NCBI RefSeq assembly: GCF_003597395.2
Contig: NC_133777.1
Coordinates: forward strand, 5,939,421-6,003,420
From: Chelonoidis abingdonii
Taxonomy: Eukaryota; Chordata; Testudines; Testudinidae
DNA: 64,000 bases
Direction of reading: 5' to 3'
Position 1 is the first letter of the stretch, and the number at the start of each line of letters is the position of its first letter. The notes under the pieces were generated by a model. The model was not told the DNA's origin. It worked only from the letters and a program-made list of their open reading frames with translations, and ran no database searches. This document shows, in pieces, positions 33,401 to 46,215 of the stretch. A program made the translations under genes and the position numbers.

Positions 33401-34941
33401 GTGTCTCCTCCCGAAGTGTGAACGGGCCTTTCCTTTAAGGTTCTTCTGTGCAAACGCCATAGCTAATTATCTAATGTTGCTATTGTGTCTCTGGTGCTGC
33501 CTACCACGCCAGCTGATGAGCTCGGCCACGCCTAGAGAGCTGCCCCACCCCACTGAGACATCACCCTAGAAGAACCAAAGTTCCAGCATGTTGACACTTA
33601 AAATAATGCCCATGCCCGGCACTGCAGAAGCCCCCAGCAGTGAAGCGGCTAATAGGGATGCAGCTAGAGAGCCCCCTATCCTGTGCTCTTCAGTACCAGC
33701 CCTTTTCTCTCAATGCAGGAAAAGCATCTTGTACGCTCCCAGGGCAAGGATGCTATCCCGTCACAGTCTGAACCTTGGTGGATCCAGTCATCTCACAACA
33801 GAGGCTGTGGGAAATGACCTTGCCGGCACTGTTTCTTGCCTGCTGTTTTCTCAGGAGAGTTGAAGCATCTTGAAGGAGACAGATGCAAGTATGGGAAAAA
33901 AATATGCCTAGTTTTGCCTCTGACCTCTGCATCCTCTGAGAGCTGAAATCAGGATGCAGAACTGTCACCGCCCAGGAATCTGCTGTTGCGCAGGGCTATT
34001 TTTAAAGCCGCTTGATTCACCTTCCTATGTGATTTGGCTTTTATTTCATATACAAAGCAGTTCCAGTCACGATGCCATTGGGAACCCATTTTTGTTGGGC
34101 GGGAGGTAACATGCTGAATATGCACCACTGGCTACTTTAGTGTCCTCTCAGCAGAAAATACCTACGATTGCAACTCCGAGGAGAAACGGGTGTGGCTGCG
34201 GCTACCATTTGGTTTATCTGCATGTTCTCCTTGTACCCCACCAATCTGTGCTCAAACACCCTGTTCCTATTGTTGCTTCAATGTGCCTCCCCTGGTATCT
34301 GCTTGTTTTGTCTTCACATTGGCTAGGTCTTGACTTTTTGCCTCTGACCTGCTTGGGGAATTGACACAATCTGTACAGAACCCAGCATAACGGGACCAGC
34401 CTGGCCGATGCCTCTAGGTGCTACCATTGTATGAACACTGAATAACGAACCTTTCTCCACAACATGAACACAACCAAATCTGACACGTTTTGTTTTTTTT
34501 TAACTTTTCCCGAAAGTTTGACTAGATCCTGGCTTGGTTGTTCACCTTGATTTCTCAAGCCACTCTGCACGGCTTTGCTCTGGAAATGGAAATACTACAA
34601 GACAAGTTCTTGTGACTCGCTAAAGCCAGAAAGTCCTAATGCTCTGATATTAGCTCTTGGCTGAATGATTTCTTCAGCCCCAATTCTTGCTCAAGCAGTT
34701 CAGGTAACTCCATAAAAGTTCCAGAGAACCAGCCAAGCTTTCGATCAGTTATCTGATCCAGGCCAAACCTTCTGAGTCTGTCTCTCTCACATGTGCAGCT
34801 GGAGATGAAACTTTATGGTCATGTTTAGAATTTAGGTCCCCATCTGACCTACTATTGATACTCCTGTGAATGAACCAATACCCAGCATTCCAGAGCAAAG
34901 GACCCAGCCACAGCAGCTTTAGACAAAAATGATTGTCTGAG
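33401..34941. other. Intergenic sequence with no recognised feature
   Basis: No exon-like or repeat signal that I can name, apart from a faint SINE-like piece at 34375-34445 (CTGTACAGAACCCAGCATAA). Confidence 0.45.
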
Positions 34942-35065
34942 TAGGGTGACCAGATAGTAAGTGTGAAAAATCAGGGCAGGAAGTGGAAGGTAATAGGTGC
35001 CCATATAAGACAAAGCCCCGAATATCGGAACTGTCCCTATAAAATCAGGACATCTGGTCACCCTA
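34942..35065. mobile_element. Miniature hAT-like element, 124 bp, exact 14-bp ends
   Basis: TAGGGTGACCAGAT and ATCTGGTCACCCTA are exact inverted repeats. TGTCTGAG and TGTCTGAT flank it, an 8-bp duplication with one difference. Related elements are at 43053 and 57914-58150. Confidence 0.88.
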
Positions 35066-35581
35066 TGTCTGATAGTCTGAGAAAAGGTGGCAAACTCCAT
35101 GATTTGGCACGTCGGGGACAATCAAAGTTATTTCAAGCCAAGCTATCATTATTTAATATTTTATAGCACCCCAAATGCATGCAAGGAGCTTCACCGCAGA
35201 CCTCGTTTCAGGGACGTGGGCAGTGACACCTAGTGGTTGGAGCAGGAATCGGTGGCCAGGAATTGGAATCTAGGGTCAGAGTTAGGTGTTCTGGAGTGAC
35301 GCAAGCCATGGGCAGAGTCGGGAACCAGCAGCTGTGGGTAAATGCTTTGAGCAGCTACTGAACAATTGCTGCTGCTGTAACTTAAGATCCAGTCTGCTGA
35401 CTTTTCCCATCAATCAGGTAGCCTACTACAGACCAGCTGCGTGTGTGCATTAGGGTGCCCAGAGACTGGCTCTGCCTTCAGGCCCTGATTCCTGACACCT
35501 AGAAAGGCATGGTCCCTGACTCAAAGAACTTTCAGTCTGAACATTACTAGAGATGGAACAAGGGGGAGTGGGGTAGGAAGG
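35066..35581. other. Intergenic sequence with no recognised feature
   Basis: No named feature before the LTR. Confidence 0.45.
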
Positions 35582-36408
35582 TGTCATAAACAGATAGCTA
35601 AGGGTTAATGTCTCTTTCACCTGAAAAGGGTTAACAAACAACTCCTGACCAGAGGACCAATCAGGAGACAAGATACTTTCAACCCTGTGTGGAGGGAAGT
35701 TTTGGGTGTGGGTCCTTTGTTCTGTGTGGGTGTCTTCTCTCGGGGGTATGAGAGGGACCAGACATTACTACAGGCTCTCTAAAGTTCTGTTCAAATAGTA
35801 AGTAGAACAGGCGATTTAGGCTTTTTAATTGTTTGTTTTACTCTATTTGCACATGTGGATCTGGCTGGTTAACTTTTATATGTGTAGTTGCTGGGAATAT
35901 TTTGATTTGTATTGGTACTGGAGGAAGGGTTTCTTCCTTTGTCTGTAAACTATAGGACCCTGTAATATTTACATCTTGAAGTTACAGAGATAATTCTTTA
36001 CTTTTTCCTTTCTTTTATTAAAAGATTTCTTTTAGAGAACCTGATTGATCTTTCCTTGTTTCCCTTGTTTTATCCCAGGAGAGTGGGTGTAAACACCAGG
36101 ACTGGTGGGGGAGGAGGGAAGGGGGAGAGAGAGGCTAATTTCTCTCTGTGCCAGGAATACTGTCTCTCTCAGGGAAAGTCTGGGGAGGGGGGGGGGAATG
36201 GTTTATTTCTCCTTGTTTTAAGAATCCAAGGGATTTGGGTTCTTGGGGTCCCCAGGGAAGGTTGGGGAGATCAGAGTGCCCCAAAACACTATATTTTTGG
36301 GTGGTGGCAGGCTATCAGATCTAAGCTGGTAATTAAGCTTAGAGGTTTCATGCAGGTACCCAAATTTTGGACACTAAGGTTCAAATTTGGGAAATATACC
36401 TTATGACA
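35582..36408 (+). mobile_element. Solo LTR of an LTR retro-element, 827 bp
   Basis: Starts TGTCATAAACAGATAGCTAA and ends ATACCTTATGACA, so it has TG..CA ends inside an 8-bp inverted TGTCATAA/TTATGACA. Flanks are GAAGG and GAAGC, a 5-bp duplication with one mismatch. ATTAAAAG before GAGAACCTGATTG is a likely poly(A) signal region, followed by a purine-rich part with a run of ten G. No internal genes or second LTR are nearby. Confidence 0.85.
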
Positions 36409-39400
36409 GAAGCTCAAAGGGCACAGCAATGAGATCACATGCTTCTGTGGGTAAATGCTTTGGTGGGTCTCTTGGGCTGCTTCTATTGGTTTCTTGCATT
36501 TATATAAACCCTGAGGGAATCTAGAGACATCTGATGGTGAAAATGGTTTGCTACCAGCTACCTGGCCCTGTTTCACTCATGATAAAGATGCACCAAAGCA
36601 TTTTAAAGACCTTCATTTCCAGCTGCTTCTCTGGCCTTTTGATTGTGGGGGCTAGGGGTTAGCACAGTTTTATTCAAAAGCTGGAACTTCCGGAGTGTCT
36701 TCTTAGGGTTCCTGGCATACATCCATGCACTTCACCCTCAGAACATACTCCTGCATGCCGACGGTGTCCTTTACACACCCGGGGAGAACAAATCTGCACA
36801 GAAATGGCTAAATCCCCTTGAAGGGAAAGCCTCATTTCCCAAACTAAAGTGTAATTGTTTCGTTGTGCTCTCAGTGAGAGACCCGCGGCTGTATCTAACT
36901 CCTGGGCGTGAAGGCTGCAGCAGCTCGGCTATTTGCACGGCTCCCCGGAGTGCTGTCGCTTAGCCCTGTACCGGGAACCACTCAATTAAGGCGAAACAGG
37001 AAGGCTGTAGTATTGATTTTAGCGCAACCCTCATCAGTAAGTAGCCACGATTTCAATTGCAGTGCTCCTGGAAAACCTTTTACTCTGCCGCCCTTGATGC
37101 TGTGTGTGGCTCAGAAAGCGCGTGAGTGCCTGGGTCAGGTACCGGACATTCAGAAAATACATTTTAAAAGCACTTGAAAATATGAGGCTTGAGAATTTGC
37201 TTTGGTGTTTCCAGGACTGAGCAATTCCAACCGAGCACTGCAAATAGTGGTCAAGAATTAATCTTGGTAGCAGAGGACAAGTTGCCATTTGCAGAAGGGA
37301 TTTTGAAACCACAGTGCCGTTGAGGGCACCGTCTGTTACATTTCAGAGCTTCGGTGTCATCTTAAAGGATCAGGAGTGGCAGGCCTAAAAAACAGCCTCT
37401 TGCCATGTGGCTCTGGTTGGTTTTTCCCCCTAGCCGTCCTACAATTCTGCTCCCCTGCTCGGATCAGGAACAGGGTTGAAAACTTGCCCCTACATCACTC
37501 AGAATGGTACACTTTTTAAATATCAGGCTATGCCAAATCAACTGAAGCCACAAGAGTGCCTGTAAAAACAGCTGGTCTATAGAAAAAGGGGAAAAAAGTA
37601 CACTATGTGTGTAATACATTTTGCAGTATAGATTACTGTGCACCGTGGCATAACTCACTGTTAACATTTTGCAGCACAGTGGCCTGCAAAGTAGGAAAGC
37701 CGGAGCTGGGCAAATGCTGCACTAAAGTGTCTGTGAAAAGTTGTTCAAACTGTTAATCGTTTTTATTTCACTTATGTTTGTGCCCTTTTGCATTCACCTG
37801 CCACAAATAGCCCCACAAATCGGCTCACTGGCTGGAACTTAAGTCAAAACAGCACGTTTCCAGTGAATATTCAGAATGATCAGACTCTCAGCTTGAAACC
37901 AAAGGTGCACTCATTGCATCGGGAAATGGGATCATACATTGGAGAAGCTTGTGAGCTAGTTGCAGCCATAAAAGGCGGTGACATTAATCAAATCCATTAT
38001 TTCTTCCTTTCACGCTTTTGATGCTCTGACAATTCTGCACCCGGACCACACTTTCTAATGCCTGGATGATTTTACTTCCCCATGATCCTCCCTTTTAAGT
38101 CACAAACAAATTGAAAAATCTCTTGGCAAGAAGTACAACTGAAGATTCAGCACCACCATTTATAGTCCAAGCTCGTTAAGAGAGTCATTTAATTGAACAC
38201 TTAATCACTGGAGGCCTAGGGGGAAGACAGTAGACTTCTCCCATGTAAGGGAAGTTTTCAGCCTATGCAACTTTCAGGCATCCTGGCAGTGCAACGGGAA
38301 CATACATCATGCGGCAGATGGAGCGTTAACTCTTGAGATAACCGTTAGTCAATGTCTAGCCAAGGTCTTTCCCAGGGACAGCAATATTCCCTTTCCCTTC
38401 CAGTGACTGTGACTTCCTCCTGCATGCTCACCGCATATTGATTTCGCAGAGCACTCGCAAAGTGCAGCAAAACAGACTGTCATTCCCACAGCAAGGCAGC
38501 CCACCTGAGCCCCAAACTCACCAAGTAGCTTTGCAGGATTCCCATGATCTGCCAGTCCACAGGGCTTTTCTCGGTGGTCTTTCTCGTGATCACACCCCAG
38601 TCACAGGGGTCGGACACCTTTTGAATGCTGTTTGGCATCAACTGTAAAAAATACGTTAATTGGAATCATCCTCAACCTCATCATGGCAAATCCCAAAGGA
38701 ACGTGGCCTCCTTGCAGAGCAAGCGCCACCTCTGTGAATCTCTAATATTAATTGGAAGCAGTAGCCTAATTGGCTTTTGTTTCCTCACTGTGGCCTAAGA
38801 CCTAGTCTACCACACAAAGTTGCATTAGTTTAACGAAGGATATGATGTTAATCTAATGTCTCTTTGTATGGCAACCTCCTTTTAAATAATATATGTGTCC
38901 ACACACACAGTTGGACTGTTTTAACTCAGTTTAACGTGACATCTTTAGTTAAACCGGTGCTTATTCTGTGCATAGACCAGGCCCTAATTATTACAATTTG
39001 TGACTTCTGTTTGCGTCTCTCTCTTTCCATTTCTTTAGAAGAAAGCTGAGCTCCTTTGTTGTGGGTGCGGATGTAAAATGTCCCCCTGCATTTTGGTTGC
39101 AGGAACAAATAGAGCTGGCAGCTGAAGTACAGAGCTCAGTCTGAGCACTTGTGCTTCTAGCAACATGCTGGCAGGGTGCAGATGGGTAGCTGGTGGTACA
39201 CGTATGCAGATTTGCACTCGTAGCTTATTTGTCCAGGTCCAAAATGGGGGGGCAAGTTTTTCAGGTACCCAAGGCCTTCTGACATACCCTAGGGCAGTGA
39301 TAATTTTCATTCTGAGCCGCCATTGTCCTGCTAGCAGGGAAACTGTCTCTCTCTCCAGAAGCGAGTCTCTGAGCTCTTAGACCATAACTACTGAAAAGAA

Positions 39401-39424
39401 AACTTTATTTGGAATTTCAGAGGA
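36409..39424. other. Intergenic sequence, largely unique
   Basis: About 3 kb with no gene or named repeat. Several AT-rich parts (37730-38240) look unrepeated. Confidence 0.45.
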
Positions 39425-39650
39425 AGCGCTGTCTAATGGTCTGAGCACAGCTTTGGGAGCTAGGAATGCCTGCGTTCTAATCCCAGGTCAGTCACTGACT
39501 TGCTGTGTGAGCAAATCACATAATGTCTCTGTGTGGCAGGTTCCCCACTGGTAAAATAGAGATAACACTGAGCTATTTCAGGGGTTGTTGTAAGGTTTAA
39601 GGTAATTAAGATCCTAAATGCAAAGTTCTGAGTAACAGCAGAAATTATTA
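39425..39650 (-). repeat. MIR SINE, near full length, reverse orientation
   Basis: GTCTAATGGTCTGAGCACAG, CTGCGTTCTAATCCCAGGTC, CTTGCTGTGTGAGCAAATCA, CTGGTAAAATAGAGATAACA and GGGGTTGTTGTAAGGTTTAA follow the whole MIR reverse complement. Confidence 0.88.
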
Positions 39651-40644
39651 TTTAATTATATGATTAATTTCAGCTTTATGGGGTTATTTTACACCCCATC
39701 CCTGTCAATTTGTTACCCAAAGATGCTTTTTAATAAATGCAGTGAGTGCAGGAGGGTCATAATCCCTTCAGCCTATGCTTGACTGGAGCCATTTTAGAAG
39801 CCTTGAGAAATGAAGAATAAACAATACTTAGGAAACCATTTTGTAGGGGAATGGGGTGGGAGAAGGCCTCATGAAAATTACTGGTTGAGGCTGCTCTACA
39901 GATGTTCCATGCTTCAAGGTTAAACCTTTGACTGTATCGATTTTAATTCTCTTTGCTAGGGTGGAAAATATCCCCAACAGAAATCTGAATCCATCTCCAA
40001 TGCAATTAGATGCAGCCTTTAATCTGTCATTATTACAAGATGGTACCGGCTGCATGAATACTAATAAATGTGTTTGATATTTGTACAAGCTTTTTTAGGA
40101 TGAATAATTAAATTGACTTTATCCATTAAACCTTGCCTATTAAGCTTTTAATGCAAGGATGTATTTTAATGACTCAGGGCCATCTCTCTTCCTTTCTGGG
40201 TGGGTCTTAATTAGGATTTTTAATGCATCCTGTTACAAGCCTTTTGCAAAAGCATCATTCACTGGTAGCATAGTCAGAATGGCTGGAATCTACATCTTTG
40301 TCTAGTGTTTAGAATATGTCTCCTGTTTTCCCTCTGATACCCAAGGATAATTTGAAGTAGCAACAATGACCAGTGTCTTGAGTGAGGGTTCTTTTCTCAG
40401 GTGACTGAGACCCTTGGCCAATAGATATTAATAGCTGTATAAGAGATCCCAGATTCCATAACAGAAACACCAGCAGATACTAACTAGTGGTAGGTGACTG
40501 TTCGTGGAGTTGAGGGGGGAAGGCATCCAAACATACTGGATTTTACAAACCCCTTTGGGTTTCGGGAAACTCACAGACTCCCTGCTCCACTAAAATAACA
40601 GGGTTGGGTTTTGTCTCCTTCATTGGCAATTTTGAATTTAAAAT
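39651..40644. other. Intergenic sequence with no recognised feature
   Basis: AT-rich and unique as far as I can see. Confidence 0.45.
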
Positions 40645-40735
40645 AGATTCATAGACTTTTAAGGCCAGAAGAGCCCGTTCTGCTCATCTAGTCTGACGTC
40701 CTGCACCGCACAGGCCAGAGGCTTTCAAGCTGTGT
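40645..40735 (-). repeat. CR1-like tail, second copy of the 17951 family
   Basis: GATTCATAGACTTTTAAGGC, CATCTAGTCTGACGTCCTGC and CACAGGCCAGAGG. Confidence 0.7.
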
Positions 40736-41694
40736 TCCTAAGTAACCGGAAGCCTGCAGTAAGCAAACAATACAGACTCTCGCATCAAAGTTATTCTGGC
40801 CCTGCTCCTGGCATGCCCGGGAGAATAAAATAGACACAAAAAACAAGCCGTGTGGCAGCTCAGAACATGTGATGTGACAGAGCCAAACAGAACTCGGACC
40901 TTGGATTTTTGTTCTCTGTCGAGAAAGTTTCGGGCCAGATTCCCATTTCCCTGCAGAACGGAAAAGAAGCCAAGAAGCCAGCTTAACGGGCAGGCCCATG
41001 CATATGTCTCTATGCCTTGTCTCTTTGCAACCCCTGTTGGAGTGGCTATGGCCAGGGAAAGGGGTGTGGCCAGAGCCTGCTCCGGCTAATCTCAGCTGTT
41101 GGAGTGGCCTCCCGGGTACAAATTAGAGTAACCTTCGGGCTATTCTACTTTATGCCAGAGGCTAGTCCAACAAATTACAAAGACGCAGTCAAAAGCCATC
41201 TCCCTCCCTTCACCCCTCCTCCTGTGAATTCTGTACCTCGCTCATCAAGCTTGACCCAAGGATCAGGGCCGGGGGGGGCTACAGTGACCGCATGAATTCT
41301 CCCATGGCAAGATTTAACCCTTTGAGTGACCGTAGCTATGCAGGGCTCATCCATCCTGGCAGTGCCCCTAGCCTGCCCTGGGAAGGGTGAGATGGGGGAG
41401 TTCTGTTTCCCCAGCCCATTCAGTAGGCTACTAACAAGAGGGACAGTTGTCATGGTGGGGTTTGCGATGCGTGGCTCTGCATCTCATTTCCTGCCCATCA
41501 GAACCTTGTAGAGTGGGTTTCTCCACCCCTATTCAAATAAGTGGCCTTGACCAGAAGCTGATGGCTGCTGGGCAGGGTTGGCTGAAGGTTGGCCAGATTT
41601 CTGGTTGACCTCTTCTAGCCTGAGTCCGTACATGCCTGTGAGCACTTCAGATGCTTTTCCATGCAGGGAGGTAAGCCCCTAAGAATGCTGGGTG

Positions 41695-41885
41695 GACCCC
41701 TGGTCAGAGTACTAGCCTCTGACTTGCTTCAGTTCCCTACTCTGCCCCAGACTTCCTGTGTGACCTCAGCAAGTCAGTTTGCCTCTCTGTGCCTCAGTTT
41801 CCCATTTGGGGAGAATAACACTGCCGTGCCTCACGGGGTGTTGTGAGGCTAAAGACTGGGGTGCACGTAGGAGGCAGGTATTATT
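41695..41885 (-). repeat. MIR SINE, reverse orientation
   Basis: CTGGTCAGAGTACTAGCCTC, TCCTGTGTGACCTCAGCAAG, CTCTGTGCCTCAGTTTCCCA and CACGGGGTGTTGTGAGGCTA. Confidence 0.85.
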
Positions 41886-43052
41886 TCCAATGAGCCTTGT
41901 GTAAACATGAGAATCTGCACAGAAGCAGCCAGACTAGTGAGCTCCCACCAGCAGCAGTCTCAGTCTTGTCCTGGAGGCTCATGGGAACTCACTTCCCTGC
42001 TGCACCCAGGTGTTATGACATGGTGTGTTGACCCAGGACCTATCCCGTCCAGAGAGCAGGCTGATGCTAGCTGGCTTCCTCAGCTGGCTGGCATCATTCC
42101 CATCTCCCAGGCTAAGCAGAGCATGAAGGGCAGCAGAGTTTTACTTTTTTTGCCATTATCTTGTCAATCAACCCAGATTCTCATTATGAAAACACCTCTC
42201 TGCCAGGTGCTGCCTGTAATGGAACACAATCTGCGCTTCTAGGCTGCACCACCCTGTGTCCAGCAGACCAGGACCTACTCTGTACAGCAGATTGGTGAAA
42301 TAAGATAACATAGCATTACACAGGATCTGAGGACTGTGCACAATCTCTCCCTTGTCCCTCCTTTCTTAAGTAGAATGGCTCATTTGAGACTCAGATGCAC
42401 TCCCAGACCTGGTGTTGCCTTATTTAAAAAAAAAAAGCATTAAGCAAAGCTCTGTGGTCTTCCATAGTAATCCAAATGCAGCAGTAATAGCAGAGTAAGC
42501 TGTGCTGTCTGCATTTACTATACAACACTCTAGTATTCATTGAAAAAACAAGGTGTGTATGTTGGTTTGTCTTGCAATCATTACCTGTATTCATGGCAAA
42601 AATTCTTCATGGTGACACTGAGAAAATGTTAGAAACTCTAATGTTAGTTCTTTCATATCTCAATATAATTAATTATATGAAATACATTTAATATCAATTT
42701 AAAATTCCCTGAGCTGCTTATTTTCCTCATGTCCCTCCTGTTTTGTATTTGTCCCACTTCCAGGCATTAGTGGACTAAAGGCTGTGACGAATTCTAACAC
42801 TATTTACAATATTACACATGTACTGCACCTTTCATCCTATCAGATTCCCCAGCACTACATATTCTGGCCATTGAAATGCAGCCAGCTCTGGGGAGGAACG
42901 CTGCAATGGTGGAATGGTGCACGGCAATACTGAACAATATCTTAAGTGCCCCCGTCCATAAAAACACTTCAATGTGTACTTAACTCCTATTAAATCAATG
43001 AGACGTAAGCTTTCGTTTAGAGTTAAGCACCTGTCTAAGTGCTGTGCTGACT
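41886..43052. other. Intergenic sequence with no recognised feature
   Basis: Unique-looking; 42660-42720 is very AT-rich. Confidence 0.45.
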
Positions 43053-43775
43053 AGAGTGACCAGATGTGCCAAAAAAATTTGGGACTGTCCCAGTATTTAA
43101 CCCTTTGTCCCGCATCCCGATCAATGTACAATCAGGACGCCATTTGTCCCAATATTCAGGTAAGGAGGCAAGCGGGAGGGAGGCGCTGACCCCTAGGCTG
43201 CTCCGGAGCTGGAGCCACCCCACAGCGTGCCGCATCCCCGCTCTCCCCCCACTCAGCGCTTCCTGCCACCTAACAGCTGTTTGGCAGCACTTAGCGCTTT
43301 TCAGGAGGGAGTGGGAATAAGCGGGTATGAGCAAGTACACAACACGGCATGCTCAGGGGAGGAGGTGGAGAAGAGGCAGGGCAGGGGTGGGGACTTGGGG
43401 GAAGGGGGTGGAATGCGAGCGGGGTGAGGGCAGTGCAGAGGCGGGAAGGGGGGTGGGTGGGTGAGCACCCACCCAGCAGAGGGGAAGTTGGTGCCGTAGG
43501 GGTGAGNNNNNNNNNNNNNNNNNNNNNNNNNNNNNNNNNNNNNNNNNNNNNNNNNNNNNNNNNNNNNNNNNNNNNNNNNNNNNNNNNNNNNNNNNNNNNA
43601 CTGAGGAGGGACACAGCAAGCCAGCAGCAGGCTGGGGAAATGAGGAAGGGCGCGGTGGGGGGGAGGAATCTAAGAGGGGTGTGACATGGGGCAGAGTGGG
43701 GGAAAAGTCTAAGAGGAGCAGGGCTGGACTATGGGTGGGGTTGATGGCACCCCAATGGGTCCCAATATTTTAGTG
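43053..43775. mobile_element. Related GTGACCAGAT element with G-rich interior, holding an assembly gap
   Basis: AGAGTGACCAGATGTGCC, GGGACTGTCCCAGTATTTAA and TTTGTCCCGCATCCCGATC resemble the left end of the GTGACCAGAT family. GGGTCCCAATATTTTAGTGT near 43758 could be from the right part. Between them the sequence becomes G-rich (43345-43720). No matching right end or duplication was found, so this is tentative. Confidence 0.5.
43507..43599. other. Assembly gap, 93 N
   Basis: Ninety-three N inside a G-rich stretch. The sequence on both sides is simple and G-rich, which often stops assembly or sequencing. Confidence 0.99.
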
Positions 43776-43836
43776 TGTAGAACAGGTAGTGAGGAAGCCT
43801 GTATCCACCTGAAACTGTAGGGGCATTTGGTGGGCA

Positions 43837-43940
43837 ATATTATAGGGCAGGCACTGTCTTTTTGTTCTGACTTTGTACGTGCCTAGCACAATGGGTCCAT
43901 GATGGGGCTCCCAGGTGTTATGGTAATACAAATAATCATA
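43837..43940 (+). repeat. SINE-like 3' module
   Basis: GGGCAGGCACTGTCTTTTTG, TGTACGTGCCTAGCACAATG, GGGTCCATGATGGGGCTCCC and GGTAATACAAATAATCATA follow the same family as 52515-52625 and 61497-61575. Confidence 0.75.
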
Positions 43941-44934
43941 TATTCTACCTGACACCCACCTTGAAAACTCCATTCGTTCTTGAACTGAGATTTCAGCCCC
44001 CCGCTGCTTAAGATATAAAGCTGCAAGAGACCTATGGCACGATCCAGATTAAAACCAACTGAATGGTAAAGAGGAACAGGGAGTGTTGCCAAGTGCTCGG
44101 TCCTAATTGGTTCCTGAACCCAGCTGGGTTAGGAACGCACCTTATATAAACGTTTCTTCTTCATAAGGAAAAGCTCCCAGATCACAAAGGCATGGCCTTG
44201 AATTAGAATGGAATGGAAGCTCATCTCTGCCTACCCCACTGTTCCTGAGCGCTGCTGTGGCGAAACTCATCATTTATAGTTCCTAGCGTCAGTTGCCTTG
44301 CCTTGTATTAGGTTCACCTACAGCACACACAAAACTATACAGCACCTGATGCCAGGATGGGAATTTTAGTGGAACCACAGTCTTCCATGGAGATGAGATC
44401 AAGTCCAACTGATGGTGGGAACTCCATTGAGAAAGGTCTCACCCCCAATGCAAGACTCTTCTCCATCTGGACCTAGTGAAAGGTAAGTGGTAGTGTTTTG
44501 GGGAGATCAAGCCATGGGAAAGGACCCTCTTCCCCCAACATTCAGGTAGGAATCTCTCTCCTGGAGACTCAGTTGACACATAGCACCTCAATTCTTGTTC
44601 TAACCATGTGGGAGATAACAGCTGTGCAAGCTGGAGGAGCAAAGCTGAGTTGTCTTGTTAGACATCTGTTGTTAATATTTCTAAGGTGCCCATCATCTGG
44701 GTGCCTAAGCACTGACTTCCTTGGTATGATGGAATGGGGTGGGATGGAGGTTCCATCCGAGGCCATGTTTGTTGTTACAACACATGCAGTGTTGCTCTGA
44801 TGATTGGTGGCCACATACAGGTACCACTGTTAGCCATCCGCAGAAGCGCGGTATCTGTGATCTTTAGTTCAAAACCCACCTTCTCTGCTGGCACAGGGAG
44901 CTGAGGGAATGGAGGACAACTTTCGGATGCACTC
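43941..44934. other. Intergenic sequence with no recognised feature
   Basis: No named feature. Confidence 0.45.
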
Positions 44935-45065
44935 ATAGAATCATAGAATATCAGGGTTGGAAGGGACCTTAGGAGGTCATCTAGTCTCACCCCCTGCTCA
45001 AAGCAGGATCAATCCCCAACTAAATCATCCCAGCCAGGACTTTGTCAAGCCTGACCTTAAAAACC
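44935..45065 (-). mobile_element. CR1 LINE 3' tail, reverse orientation
   Basis: TCATAGAATCATAGAATATC, GGTTGGAAGGGACCTTAGGA, CAGGATCAATCCCCAACTAA and CTTTGTCAAGCCTGACCTTA. Confidence 0.9.
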
Positions 45066-46215
45066 TTATTAACCAGTGAGGAGCATCTGGGCAGGGCAAA
45101 TCAAGATGGGGCACATTTCAGCCTGGAATTGCAGCCTCCAGGAGCTGAGAGACATTTATCCATTAGGGGAACTCTAAGTGTCAGAGCATGCATTTCCCAA
45201 TGTCCTTCCAGATATAGCATGTCCCAACCACCCCTCAGCGGCAGCTGCTTCTTGCTGCATTGGCTTTATGGGCATGGCCCATTTCCCATGCTCTCTGGGA
45301 GTGACTGGATGGTGCCCACAGCTCTGCGTCCAATGCACTACAGGACTTTGTGTCTGATTGGCAGGTGTCTGTCACTGCTGCCCCTCCCTCCTGTGACACA
45401 GTGGGTGGAGGGCGATCCCATTTCTCTCAGTAACGTTGCTCAGCCCATAATCTGATATTTATCATCCTTGTTACCGATCCACTTACAGAAGTCGACTGCC
45501 CAGCTGGGATCTAGTATCTCAGCTACCTCTCGCCCTGCCCAGCATCCCTGGCTTCCAAGAGGTGGTGTGTAATTTATTCTGACTGGCTCCGATGGAGACA
45601 CTAATTAATTTTCCTCATTTAAAAAAAATTAAACAAATGGTCGCAAATTCTAATACAAATTAATTCTTCATGGAGCACCAGGCATTTCATAAATCACTGG
45701 CAATAACTCTTCCTGGAAGCCTGAGTGCTCTGACTGTGTTAATATATTCCAACAACCTGCATAGCGGCACTGCAGTTCTGTCACTCTGCTGATTTGCTAG
45801 CCAGCTTTCCACTCTTAACCCAGAGTCATGTCACCTTTAAAACATTCATTGTCTGCACTTGTGGTGTTGAAGAGCATTCTGTGTCCTTCAATATACAAAC
45901 CCTGGGAACTCGTATAAGACACACAAATTTTCCTGGGAAAGTACCGTGGAATTTAACTGAAACCACATCTGCATCCCAGGTGAGACATGTGAAACTCATC
46001 CATGCTGCTGGAATGTGAATGCCAGGCAATATCAATAGCCTCTTCTGTTAACCCACCCTGCCAGCAGGTATTAGAATCTTGCATAAACTGCGGCATGTTT
46101 AACAACGGTGTTAAAATTACAAGCTACTACTTTAAGTTCTAAGGGGTTTCCTCTTCCTGCTTGCAGGGTAGGGGGCTCTTTAGGGAAGGGAGTAATCTGG
46201 GTTGGGCAGTGTGAC
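45066..46215. other. Intergenic sequence; AT-rich unique stretch at 45585-45730
   Basis: No gene. At 45585-45730 there are ACTAATTAATTTTCC and CAAATTAATTCTTCATGG in sequence without repeat features, a candidate conserved element. Confidence 0.35.

Noticed and set aside
35582..36408. Possible full endogenous retro-element
   Set aside because: Only one LTR with its own target duplication; no internal gag or pol sequence adjacent.
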